From NCBI GenBank assembly GCA_021739645.1, contig JAIPBL010000005.1, positions 1 through 64,000 on the forward strand: a DNA stretch of 64,000 bases, read 5' to 3'. The notes beneath the pieces are model-generated. The model was given only the letters and a program-made list of their open reading frames with translations. It ran no database searches and was not told the origin of the DNA. This DNA is from Saprospiraceae bacterium (GTDB lineage Bacteria > Bacteroidota > Bacteroidia > Chitinophagales > Saprospiraceae). Below are positions 17,868-26,208 of the stretch, in pieces. The position numbers and the translations under genes were made by a program. Positions within the stretch are counted from its first letter, which is position 1. Each line of letters starts with the position of its first letter.

Positions 17868-17881
17868 CGAACGGACGTTCG
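17868..17881. promoter_or_regulatory. Candidate TetR/PaaR-type operator between the two aromatic operons
   Basis: CGAACGGACGTTCG fits the CNAACGNNCGTTNG palindrome that I recall for PaaR, the TetR-family repressor of phenylacetyl-CoA genes in Thermus. It lies 95 bases upstream of the hemerythrin start and 107 upstream of bcrC, the right place to control both divergent operons with an aryl- or acyl-CoA effector. No TetR gene is in the window, so the regulator would be encoded elsewhere. Confidence 0.5.
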
Positions 17882-17934
17882 GAGATAGAGCCAATTGACA
17901 AAAGAGTTTTAAAAAAAGTTCTTGAAAATAAAGT

Positions 17935-17972
17935 GGTTTGAATGCAGCGCCGCTAGGGGCTGCATTCAAACC
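17935..17972. repeat. 14-bp inverted repeat just upstream of bcrC
   Basis: GGTTTGAATGCAGC pairs perfectly with GCTGCATTCAAACC around a 10-base loop, ending 16 bases before the bcrC ATG. It may be a leader hairpin affecting bcrC expression, or one of the palindromic filler elements. It contains an in-frame TTG that would extend bcrC by 17 residues. Confidence 0.6.
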
Positions 17973-17988
17973 AGATAAATCCAGATTC

Positions 17989-19170
17989 ATGTTTGCAGCG
18001 CTACAACCACTTGTCGAAACCTGTAAGCAAACGGCGTTCGACCTCCATTTTCGCCACGCCAAAAATTGGAAGGCAGCGGAGGAGGGAAGGGTGCTAGTGG
18101 GCTACATGCCCATCTATTTTCCGAGGGAGGTCGTCCATGCATCCCGTGGCCTTGCTGCCGGTATTCTGGGCGGCGGCGACCGCAAGCAAATTATCAAAGG
18201 GGATGCTTACTATCAGTCGTACATCTGCCACATGCCGAGGGGCATCATCGAAATGGCACTCGACGACAACCTCAACGATTTTGACGGTTTCATTTTCCCT
18301 TCGATTTGCGACGTCATCCGCAACCTCTCCGGTATGTTCCGCATGTTGGGTAAGGGGAAATTCGTGAAATACATGGATTTTCCGCAAAACTTCCTGCCTG
18401 CCGTCGGTGGGGTATTTTACAAAAAAGAACTGCTCCACGTACAGGAAGAGATTTTCAAAATCAACGGGTACAGGCCCAGCACTGATGAGCTAAATCACTC
18501 GATTGCTTTGTACAACGAAAACCGGGCGCTGACGGAGGACATTTACGACATCCGGCAGCAATTCCCGTGGCGGCTTTCCTTCGAAGACCTTTATTTCATC
18601 CTGCGGGCCGGTCTAGCCATGCCGGTGGAAGAGCACAATAATATACTGTCGCAGGTGCTCGACCACATCCGGCAGGACATCGGCGAGCCAATGGACAAAA
18701 TAAAGGTGGTGGTGAGCGGTGCATTCTGTGAGCAACCACCGCCAGGAGTGATTAAATCCATCGAAATAGCAGGCTGCTACGTGGTGGACGACGACCTGCT
18801 GCTGGGTTCCCGCTGGATTCAGGGTGACATTGACGCTGACAGCGACGACCCCATTGGCGCCATCGTGGATGCTTATCTCAAACAAAGCACTTTTTCCTCT
18901 ACCGTTTACGACGTGGGCAACCCGAAGGAATCCCGCCTGATTGACCTCGCCCGCCGGCGGCAGGCAGACGGGATTCTGTTCGCAGCACCCAGTTTTTGCG
19001 ACCCAGCCCTCCTCGACCGGCCGCAATTGCAGAAAGCCTGCGACGATGCGGGTGTGCGGTACATTAGTTTTCAATACAGCGAAAACACGGGCCAGTTCAA
19101 GGTGATAAAAGAACAGGTGGGGGCGTTTGCGGATTCTATCAAGCTTTGGGAGGAGGAATTGGTGAATTAG
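17989..19170 (+). CDS. bcrC: Benzoyl-CoA reductase subunit C
   Basis: A 393-residue HgdB-fold subunit of ATP-dependent class I benzoyl-CoA reductase, which reduces benzoyl-CoA to a cyclohexadiene-1-carbonyl-CoA. Cluster cysteines are seen at C80 (SYICHMPRG) and C107 (PSICDVIRNLSGM), with a further conserved APSFCDPALLD. The length matches Thauera BcrC (about 385). I use the ATG at 17989; a TTG at 17938 lies inside an inverted repeat and adds an unconserved extension. It opens the operon in the Thauera gene order C-B-A-D. Confidence 0.93.
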   Translation: MFAALQPLVETCKQTAFDLHFRHAKNWKAAEEGRVLVGYMPIYFPREVVHASRGLAAGILGGGDRKQIIKGDAYYQSYICHMPRGIIEMALDDNLNDFDGFIFPSICDVIRNLSGMFRMLGKGKFVKYMDFPQNFLPAVGGVFYKKELLHVQEEIFKINGYRPSTDELNHSIALYNENRALTEDIYDIRQQFPWRLSFEDLYFILRAGLAMPVEEHNNILSQVLDHIRQDIGEPMDKIKVVVSGAFCEQPPPGVIKSIEIAGCYVVDDDLLLGSRWIQGDIDADSDDPIGAIVDAYLKQSTFSSTVYDVGNPKESRLIDLARRRQADGILFAAPSFCDPALLDRPQLQKACDDAGVRYISFQYSENTGQFKVIKEQVGAFADSIKLWEEELVN

Positions 19171-19245
19171 TGAATTTGGGAGACCCTCCCCAATTCCCTA
19201 ATTCCCCAATTCACTAATTCACTAATTTACCAATTCACATCAGCT

Positions 19246-20538
19246 ATGTCAAAAGAAGTTGTCAAGGAAAAGAGCATGGTTCTCCAGAAGGAGATGCTGG
19301 CAGGGCTTTTCAAAGAATTGAGCCAGGCCCATGAAACCGGAAAAAAGGTAGTTTACACCTTTGTGCCCGGCAATCTTTCGGAGCTGATACATGCCTTCGA
19401 CATGCTGCCCGTTTATCCCGAAATCAACGCCCTGCAATCGGGCATGCGCAAAAATTCGGGCGCTTTCATCCGGGAGGCTGAAAAGGCGGGGCATTCGGAA
19501 GACGTCTGCACCTACGTGAAGTGCGACATCGGCATGATGTTGAACGGCAACATCGGCCCGACGGGCGAAAAACTCCCGCCACCCGACCTGCTGCTGTTGA
19601 GCTACACCGGCTGTTTCACCTTCATGAAGTGGTTCGAAAACCTCGAACGCTATTATCCCGGTGTGCCGGTTGCCATGCTGCACACCCCCTACCAGGAGGG
19701 CGGAAAGATTACACAGGAAATGAGGGACTACATGGTGGAGCAGTTGAGGCTGGAGGTGATTCCAAAAATGGAAAAAGTCTCCGGAAAAAAATTCGACGAG
19801 CGCAAGCTGGCGGGCATCCTCGAAAACTCCGCCCGTGCGGAAGACCTCATTGTCAAGATTTTTGACACCACCAAAAACAAGCCGTCCCCGATTGACGCCT
19901 ATTTCGCTGGGGTGTATTACATCGGCCCCATCAACACGGGCTTCCGGGGTACGCCCGAAGCGGTGATTTACTACGAAACGCTGTACGAAGAAATACTGGA
20001 GCGTGTGCGCCTGGGTTTAGGCCCCATTACGCCGGAAGGCGAAATGGAAGAAGAACGCTTCCGGTTGGTGGTGGAAGGCCCGCCCAACTGGACCTCCTTC
20101 CGGGAATTTTGGAAGCTGTTTTACGACATGGGGGCGGTGGTGGTCGCTTCTTCTTACACCAAAGTAGGCGGCATGTACGATTACGGTTTCCGCCACGACC
20201 CGGCCCGGCCGCTCGAAAGCCTGGGCGAGTATTGCATGAACTGTTACACCAACCTGAACCTGCCGCAGCGCATTGACCTTTTGGAAAAATGCATCACTGA
20301 ATACCAGGCGGACGGATTTCTGGTGAACTCCATCAAGAGCTGCAACTCCTTTTCCGCCGGCCAACTGCTGATGATGCGGCACCTGGAGGAGCGGCTGGGC
20401 ATCCCCGTCGGCTTCATCGAGTCGGATTTGGTGGACCCGCGGTACTTCTCATATTCCAACATAAAAAACAGGCTGGATTCCTTTTTCCAAATGCTCGGGC
20501 AAAGGAAGGTTATCAAAGGACAACTGGAAATAGTTTGA
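19246..20538 (+). CDS. bcrB: Benzoyl-CoA reductase subunit B
   Basis: A 430-residue HgdB-fold subunit that together with BcrC carries the active-site iron-sulfur cluster. Cysteines C88 and C93 (EDVCTYVKCDIG) and C123 (SYTGCFTFMKW) match the conserved BcrB/BadE positions, with SLGEYCMNCYTN and SIKSCNSFSAGQ in the C-terminal half. The length agrees with Thauera BcrB. It starts 75 bases after bcrC; the spacer is made of repeated AATTCACT-like units that form an imperfect palindrome. Confidence 0.94.
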   Translation: MSKEVVKEKSMVLQKEMLAGLFKELSQAHETGKKVVYTFVPGNLSELIHAFDMLPVYPEINALQSGMRKNSGAFIREAEKAGHSEDVCTYVKCDIGMMLNGNIGPTGEKLPPPDLLLLSYTGCFTFMKWFENLERYYPGVPVAMLHTPYQEGGKITQEMRDYMVEQLRLEVIPKMEKVSGKKFDERKLAGILENSARAEDLIVKIFDTTKNKPSPIDAYFAGVYYIGPINTGFRGTPEAVIYYETLYEEILERVRLGLGPITPEGEMEEERFRLVVEGPPNWTSFREFWKLFYDMGAVVVASSYTKVGGMYDYGFRHDPARPLESLGEYCMNCYTNLNLPQRIDLLEKCITEYQADGFLVNSIKSCNSFSAGQLLMMRHLEERLGIPVGFIESDLVDPRYFSYSNIKNRLDSFFQMLGQRKVIKGQLEIV

Positions 20539-20541
20539 ACA

Positions 20542-20588
20542 CCTCACCCCCGACCCCTCTCCTGCGAGGTGAGGGGTCGGGGGTGAGG
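20542..20588. repeat. 18-bp perfect inverted repeat between bcrB and bcrA
   Basis: CCTCACCCCCGACCCCTC at 20542-20559 pairs with 20571-20588 around an 11-base loop. There is no T-run, so it does not look like an intrinsic terminator. It could slow 3' decay and set the ratio of BcrC/BcrB to BcrA/BcrD. Confidence 0.7.
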
Positions 20589-20602
20589 CAAAACGTTTTA
20601 CA

Positions 20603-22033
20603 ATGAAAAAATACTACCTCGGAATAGACTTAGGCTCTACCACTTCCAAAGCCGTCATCATTGACGAGCAGGACAACATCATCGGGCGGGGCATCACCAA
20701 CACCCGCTCCAACTACGAAGTGGCTGCCGAAATTGCCAAGCAGTCGGCGATTTACAACGCCCGCTTTTACCTGCTCCAAAACAGGTTGAGCGACATCATC
20801 AAGCGGCATCCTGAATACAGAAGGTACATCAAGGAAATGGAAGACGCCTTCCAGTACCTGCAGTTCAGCAACCGGCTGGAACGGCTGGAACGGCAACTCT
20901 TCAGCACCGCCGGGGACATCGCCAAAGACGAGGAAGGCAAACTGCAAATGATGGCAGAAGTCACGAGGATAGTCGCTGAAACACAGGAAGAAACCAGGGT
21001 GGATTACCTCGAAAGGGACCTTGGCTCGAAGAGCCAGTTTTTCAGGGACATCGTGGGGGAAAAGTACAACGAGAAGGTGAGCGCCCTTCCCAAAGCCATG
21101 TTCGAGCCGATGATGCTGCTGTTTGACAAAAGCATCAACCCTGTTGAAAACGAGACCATCAGCTTCCAGTTTAGGCAGTTGGTAGAGGAGTCCATGAACC
21201 TGCTGAACGCAAAATACGCCAACCTTGCGGACACTGTAATTGAAGAGGAAAGCAATCATTTCGACGCAGAGCTAAACTTGCTGAAAGGCAATTACCAAAG
21301 GGTCTCTGACTCACTGAAAGAACACATCAACTACGTTTCGGAAGAAGAATTCCACATCGCCAATATGGTGGGCACGGGCTACGGCAGGGCATTGCTGCCT
21401 TTCCCGGAAGACTGCATCAAGTCGGAGATTTTGTGCCATGCTTTTGGCGCACACGCCGTTTTCCCCAATACCCGCACCGTGCTCGACATCGGCGGGCAGG
21501 ACACCAAAGCCATCCAGGTGGACCAGTACGGACTGGTCACCAGCTTCCACATGAACGACCGCTGTGCCGCGGGCTGCGGGCGCTACCTCGGCTACATTGC
21601 CGACGAGCTGAACATCTCCCTGAACGAACTGGGCCCACTTGCCCTCGATGCGCAAAAGGAGGTTACCATCTGCTCCACCTGCACCGTTTTCGCCGGTGCC
21701 GAGTTGCGGGAGCTGATGAACGTGGGCGAAAAACGGGAGGACATCCTGGCCGGCTTGCACCGCGCCATCGTCATGCGGGCCATGTCGCTGCTGGCGAGGT
21801 CGGGCGGTGTGCGCAACGAGTTCACCTTCACCGGCGGCGTGGCAAGGAATCAGGCAGTGCTGAAATACGTCTCCGAACTGGTGCGCACCAACTACGGGCA
21901 GGATTTGACCATAAACGTCCATTCGGATTCCATTTTCATGGGTGCGCTGGGTGGCGCCATGTTCGCCCGGAGAAATATCGAGGTGGCGTTGCCGGATAAA
22001 AAGAAAAGAGAAGAACCCGCAGAAGTGAATTGA
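20603..22033 (+). CDS. bcrA: Benzoyl-CoA reductase ATPase subunit A
   Basis: A 476-residue ASKHA-fold ATPase of the BcrAD/BadFG family. It hydrolyses ATP to push low-potential electrons into BcrBC. The phosphate loop is GIDLGSTTSKAV, the second phosphate motif VLDIGGQDTKA, and the third FTGGVARNQAV. Cluster cysteines C321 (DRCAAGCG) and C360 (CSTCTVFAG) are 39 apart, as in the HgdC activase. The long insertion at about 55-245 marks it as the larger A subunit of the Thauera/BadF type, although it is somewhat longer than the usual 438. Confidence 0.94.
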   Translation: MKKYYLGIDLGSTTSKAVIIDEQDNIIGRGITNTRSNYEVAAEIAKQSAIYNARFYLLQNRLSDIIKRHPEYRRYIKEMEDAFQYLQFSNRLERLERQLFSTAGDIAKDEEGKLQMMAEVTRIVAETQEETRVDYLERDLGSKSQFFRDIVGEKYNEKVSALPKAMFEPMMLLFDKSINPVENETISFQFRQLVEESMNLLNAKYANLADTVIEEESNHFDAELNLLKGNYQRVSDSLKEHINYVSEEEFHIANMVGTGYGRALLPFPEDCIKSEILCHAFGAHAVFPNTRTVLDIGGQDTKAIQVDQYGLVTSFHMNDRCAAGCGRYLGYIADELNISLNELGPLALDAQKEVTICSTCTVFAGAELRELMNVGEKREDILAGLHRAIVMRAMSLLARSGGVRNEFTFTGGVARNQAVLKYVSELVRTNYGQDLTINVHSDSIFMGALGGAMFARRNIEVALPDKKKREEPAEVN

Positions 22034-22039
22034 TAAATT

Positions 22040-22090
22040 GCTGTTGGCTATTGGCTGCTGGCTGTTTGCCAATAGCCAATAGCCAACAGC
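22040..22090. repeat. 16-bp perfect inverted repeat between bcrA and bcrD
   Basis: GCTGTTGGCTATTGGC at 22040-22055 pairs with 22075-22090. The units GCTGTTGGCT and AGCCAACAGC recur in the spacer at 30526-30740, so the same building blocks are reused. Confidence 0.7.
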
Positions 22091-22106
22091 CAACAGCAAA
22101 AAAATA

Positions 22107-22946
22107 ATGACCGGACAATTTTACACCATGGGCGTGGACGTAGGCGGAAGTTACGTCAAAGCTGTACTTGTCGATTACTCCGACCACCCGCAAATCATTG
22201 ACAAGCACACGGAGAAAATCCGTAAGCGCAACCCCGCTGACGTGGCGGAGGAGCTTGTCAATTTCCTCCTCCAGAAAAACGGCCTCCAATACGAAGACAT
22301 CGCCTACCTGGCATCTACCGGCGAAGGGGAAATGGTGACCCGCAAGAAGGGCCATTTTTACAGCATGACCACCCACTCCAAGGGTGGCGAGTTTCTTTAC
22401 CCCGGCGCAAAAACCGTGGTGGACATGGGGGCGCTGTACGTGCGGGCGATAAAAATCGGTGAAAAGGCAAGGGTGCTGGACTACAAAATGACCGGCCAAT
22501 GTGCCTCCGGCTCCGGCCAATTTATCGAAAACATCTCCCGCTACCTGGGGCTGTCCATCGAGGAGGTGGGCGAGGTTTCCATGCAGTCGAACAACCCCGA
22601 AGTGCCTTCCGGCATCTGTGCCGTACTCGCCGAAACGGACGTCATCAACATGGTTTCCAGGGGCATCGCTACGCCCAACATCATCAAGGGCATCCACCTC
22701 TCCGTCAGCGGTAGAATTATCAAATTGCTTACAGCACTGAAAGCGGAGTCGCCTGTTATGCTGGCTGGTGGTCTCGCTGTCAACAAGGGCATGGTGCAAG
22801 CCATCAGCGAACTGCTCAAGGAAAGTAAATACGGCTACGAGATTGTGACGCACCCCGATGCCATATATTCCGGGGCAATTGGCGCTGCATTGTGGGGAGG
22901 GTTCAGGCATATCAAACTTAGTAAGGAGAAACATGCTTTCGCTTAA
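22107..22946 (+). CDS. bcrD: Benzoyl-CoA reductase ATPase subunit D
   Basis: A 279-residue ATPase, partner of BcrA in the activase module. GVDVGGSYVKAV forms the phosphate loop. Cluster cysteines C132 (TGQCASGSGQF) and C171 (PSGICAVLAETD) are 39 residues apart, the HgdC spacing, so a 4Fe-4S cluster can be shared with BcrA. The size equals Thauera BcrD (about 282). It is followed after 17 bases by the ligase gene. Confidence 0.94.
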   Translation: MTGQFYTMGVDVGGSYVKAVLVDYSDHPQIIDKHTEKIRKRNPADVAEELVNFLLQKNGLQYEDIAYLASTGEGEMVTRKKGHFYSMTTHSKGGEFLYPGAKTVVDMGALYVRAIKIGEKARVLDYKMTGQCASGSGQFIENISRYLGLSIEEVGEVSMQSNNPEVPSGICAVLAETDVINMVSRGIATPNIIKGIHLSVSGRIIKLLTALKAESPVMLAGGLAVNKGMVQAISELLKESKYGYEIVTHPDAIYSGAIGAALWGGFRHIKLSKEKHAFA

Positions 22947-22963
22947 CTGCTAAATCACTGTCA

Positions 22964-24685
22964 ATGGAATTCCTTCAGCCATCGAAAAATATCCAGCAAG
23001 TCATTCCCAACCTAGCGTTGATGCTTCAGCGCAATGCGGTACGCTTTGGGGAAAAGACAGCCTATCAGGAAAGGAAGGGAGGGAAATATGCAGGCATCAG
23101 TTGGGAGCAATTTTATGAGGACATAGAAAACATTGCTTACCGTCTCCAGGAAATCGGTTTTGAAAAAGGCAGCAAGATGGTCCTGTTTTCCCAAAACCGC
23201 CTGGAGATGCTGGAACTGGAACTGGCGGTGATGGCTTCCGGCGGGATGGCCGTGCCTATTTTTTACAATTTTTACCCAGAAACGGCGGAACTGCTCATCC
23301 GGCATTCCGACGCAGAATTTCTGGCGGTGTCGGGGTTCATTCAGTTGAACAGGATTGACCCTAAGCTGCCGCTGAAAAAGGTCATCATCCTCGACAACTT
23401 CCTGGACGAGCGTTTCGACAACCTCCTCACTTTTGAATCTTTGTTGGAAAAAATGCCGGAAGGCATGGAATCACCGCTTCACTTCGAGGCCAATGCTGGC
23501 GACATCTGCCTGAATATGTACACCTCCGGCACGATGGGCATTCCCAAATGCGTACAACTGACCCACCAGAATATTTTATCCCAACAGGCGGCGCTCCATC
23601 TTCTTTGGAACATCAATGATAATGACCGTTTTTTGAGTTACCTGCCGTGGCATCACAGCTTCGGCGGCATCTTTGAACTCTTCACGGCACTGTACAACGG
23701 CGCCACGTATTCTTCGGAAAGCAGTTTTGGGAAAATACCCAAACTCATCATGGAAAACTGGCGGCTGGTCAAGCCGACCGTATTTTTTAGTGTGCCAAAA
23801 GTATATGAGGCATTGGTGGAACTGACCCGAGAAAGCAAGGAAGCCGAAGACCTGTTTTATAATTCAGGCTTGAAGTTCGTTTTCACCGCCGCCGCTCCGC
23901 TTCCCGAAAAGCTGTCCCAGGAATTCGAGCGCCGTGGCATTCCGGTCATCGAAGGCTGGGGGCTTACCGAAACCTCCCCCTGCTGCACCCTCACCGACCC
24001 CACCGTGAAGCGGCTGCCGGGCGTAGTTGGCAAGCCAATCCCCGGCGTACACATCCGCATTGATGAGGAAAGCGAGATACAGGTGAAAGGCCCCAACGTC
24101 ATGGTGGGCTATTATAAAAATGACGAAGCGAACAGCGGCGCTTTCACCGAAGATGGCTGGTACCGCACCGGCGATGTCGGCGAAATCACGGAAACGGGCC
24201 TGAAACTGATAACCCGCAAGGACCGGATTTTCAAGCTCTCCAACGGCGAAAAAGTCATACCGACCGACATGGAAAAACTGATTCAGCACAAATGCCATTA
24301 TATCTCGTTCGCACTGGTCAGCGGTTCCGGCGAGGAGTACCCTGTCGCCCTGCTTTTTCCCAATAAAAAACTGATGGACAACCCCGATTACAGCATCTCG
24401 CCGATGGATGGCTGCTTCTGCCCGAGGAGCCTCGATGAACTTGGAAGATGCCTGCAAGGCTGCCTGCACGACGCTAACTGCGGCATTGGGCAAAAATTCG
24501 CCAAAATCAAAGCGGCGGCCATCATTGACGACGAACTGTCAGTGGAAAACAACACCCTGACCCCCTCCATGAAAATGGCCCCCAACAGCGTGATGAAAGC
24601 TTACAAAGTCCACCTCGACAACCTCTACGGAGCGGATTCCCCGGTGGGCGAAGACGTGTATATGATTCGATTGGATGGGGGATAA
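22964..24685 (+). CDS. AMP-forming acyl-CoA ligase
   Basis: A 573-residue ANL-family ligase: phosphate loop MYTSGTMGIPKCVQL, GWGLTETSP, WYRTGDVG, and the C-terminal lysine region TLTPSMKMAPNS. The architecture follows the long-chain/FadD15 branch more than the benzoate-CoA ligases, which end in a TATGKIQR-type motif. An odd stretch near residues 482-508 has five cysteines (GCFCPRSLDELGRCLQGC then NCGIG). Its place inside the bcr operon suggests it activates benzoate, 4-hydroxybenzoate or a cyclic acid, but the subfamily leaves this open. Confidence 0.85.
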   Translation: MEFLQPSKNIQQVIPNLALMLQRNAVRFGEKTAYQERKGGKYAGISWEQFYEDIENIAYRLQEIGFEKGSKMVLFSQNRLEMLELELAVMASGGMAVPIFYNFYPETAELLIRHSDAEFLAVSGFIQLNRIDPKLPLKKVIILDNFLDERFDNLLTFESLLEKMPEGMESPLHFEANAGDICLNMYTSGTMGIPKCVQLTHQNILSQQAALHLLWNINDNDRFLSYLPWHHSFGGIFELFTALYNGATYSSESSFGKIPKLIMENWRLVKPTVFFSVPKVYEALVELTRESKEAEDLFYNSGLKFVFTAAAPLPEKLSQEFERRGIPVIEGWGLTETSPCCTLTDPTVKRLPGVVGKPIPGVHIRIDEESEIQVKGPNVMVGYYKNDEANSGAFTEDGWYRTGDVGEITETGLKLITRKDRIFKLSNGEKVIPTDMEKLIQHKCHYISFALVSGSGEEYPVALLFPNKKLMDNPDYSISPMDGCFCPRSLDELGRCLQGCLHDANCGIGQKFAKIKAAAIIDDELSVENNTLTPSMKMAPNSVMKAYKVHLDNLYGADSPVGEDVYMIRLDGG

Positions 24686-24717
24686 AATCATGGTGATTTT
24701 AAAAATCACCATGATTT
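24685..24717. repeat. Copy 1 of a 33-bp dispersed palindrome
   Basis: AAATCATGGTGATTTT followed by AAAAATCACCATGATTT forms a near-perfect hairpin that starts on the last base of the ligase stop codon. Essentially the same sequence occurs at 47605-47637 and 49226-49257 in the nar operon. Confidence 0.85.
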
Positions 24718-24730
24718 AAACGACTGAAAA

Positions 24731-25969
24731 ATGTACGAAATAAAAACAACGAACCTTCTCCGCCAGGTCATGCGAGACTACTTTCAGGGTTTCGCCGGAA
24801 AAAAAGTGGCGTGGTGTACCAGCGTCGGGCCTGCCGAACTGTTGCGGTCATTCGGCTTCGAGGTGTATTTTCCCGAAAACCACGGCGCACTGCTCGGCGC
24901 TACCCGCACGGCCATGGATTACATTCCCGCCGCCACCAAATGCGGCTACTCCGGGCACGTCTGCTCCTACACCACCAGCGACATTGGCGCTTTTTTATCC
25001 AACGAAACACCGCTGAAAAAGCAGTACGGGCTGGAGGGTGTGCCCCGCCCCGACCTCATCGTTTACAACACCAACCAATGCCGGGAGGTGGAGGACTGGT
25101 TTCATTTTTATGCCCGTGAATTCAATTGCCCCATCGCAGGCATACACCCGCCCCGCCACCTGCACGAATTGAGCCGGGATGAGATTGACCTCGTAGTGAA
25201 GCAGTTCAAAAAAATAATACCGGCGTGCGAACAGGCGAGCGGGGTCAGGTTCGACCTGGACCGCTTCCGGGAAGTGCTGAAACTAAGCAAAGAGGCGACC
25301 CTGCTTTGGCAACAAGTCCTAAAAACCGCAAAAGCATCACCGCCGCCGCTCAGCTTTTTCGACGGCGTGATTCACATGGGCCCCATCGTGGTGCTGCGGG
25401 GAACCCAGGTAGCAAAGGATTATTACGAACAGCTTTTGGCTGAAATGGAGGCCAACGTTGCCGAAGGCAAAGGCATCCTAAAAAACGAGCATTGCCGCAT
25501 CTTTTGGGATGGCATGCCGATTTGGGGGAAAATCCGCCCGCTTTCCGATTTGTTTTTACAAAACAACACCTCGGTCGTCGCCTCCACCTACTGCAATAGC
25601 TGGATTTTCGACGACTTCGACGAGCGGGAGCCGTTCGAGTCTTCGGCACTGGCCTACACGCAGATTTTCATCAACCGCAGCGAGCAAGCCAAGATGGATT
25701 TTTTCAAAAAATGGATAGACGAGTACCGAGTGGACGGGGTCATTTTTCACGATTCAAAAACCTGTTTCAATAATTCCAACTCCCGCTTCGGCATGAACCT
25801 CCAACTCAAACAGCAACTCGGCATCCCCACGCTGGTGGTCGAGGGCGACCTCTGCGACCTGCGGTTTTATTCCGAGGGGCAGACGATAACGAAAATTGAG
25901 ACTTTTATCGAGCAGATTGAAAGCCGGATGATGGCGGGGGAGGGTTTGCTGCTTCGGGGTGGGCAGTAG
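24731..25969 (+). CDS. Third HgdB/BcrB-like protein (2-hydroxyacyl-CoA dehydratase D family)
   Basis: A 412-residue protein with the HgdB fold, additional to BcrB and BcrC. Probable cluster cysteines are C29 (AWCTSVG), C71 and C78 (KCGYSGHVCSYTTSD) and C117 (NTNQCREVEDW); the C-terminal half keeps DSKTCFNNSNSRFG, equivalent to the BcrB KSCNSF motif. Known relatives are 2-hydroxyacyl-CoA dehydratases (two different subunits) and double-cubane cluster proteins (one subunit, used as homodimer). Only one such gene is here and it is followed by an activase-containing fusion, which fits the second type better. Function is not known. Confidence 0.85.
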   Translation: MYEIKTTNLLRQVMRDYFQGFAGKKVAWCTSVGPAELLRSFGFEVYFPENHGALLGATRTAMDYIPAATKCGYSGHVCSYTTSDIGAFLSNETPLKKQYGLEGVPRPDLIVYNTNQCREVEDWFHFYAREFNCPIAGIHPPRHLHELSRDEIDLVVKQFKKIIPACEQASGVRFDLDRFREVLKLSKEATLLWQQVLKTAKASPPPLSFFDGVIHMGPIVVLRGTQVAKDYYEQLLAEMEANVAEGKGILKNEHCRIFWDGMPIWGKIRPLSDLFLQNNTSVVASTYCNSWIFDDFDEREPFESSALAYTQIFINRSEQAKMDFFKKWIDEYRVDGVIFHDSKTCFNNSNSRFGMNLQLKQQLGIPTLVVEGDLCDLRFYSEGQTITKIETFIEQIESRMMAGEGLLLRGGQ

Positions 25970-26025
25970 CGAAGACGGAAGAAGATTTATAGAGATATTG
26001 ATAATTAATTCAAGGCATGACCCTG

Positions 26026-26179
26026 CTCGTCCCATAGGGACGGCATCTTTGTAGAAATCGCTGCGCTTTGGCGCCCGTTCCGTAGGAACGGTATCTGGAC
26101 TGCCTCAGATACCGTTCCTACGGAACGGGGACTGTAACTTTATCTGCTTTTTACAAAGATGCCGTCCCTACGGGACGAG
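26026..26179. repeat. Nested inverted repeat (paired REP-like element), copy 1
   Basis: Outer arms 26026-26053 and 26152-26179 are 28 bases with one mismatch. Inner arms 26074-26097 and 26106-26129 are 24 bases and perfect, with the core CCGTTCCGTAGGAACGG. The same core and outer motif TACAAAGAT occur in the element at 30526-30740. It fills the spacer between the HgdB-like gene and the fusion gene. Confidence 0.85.
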
Positions 26180-26208
26180 GACACAACTTTGATAACGAAT
26201 AAGGAACA

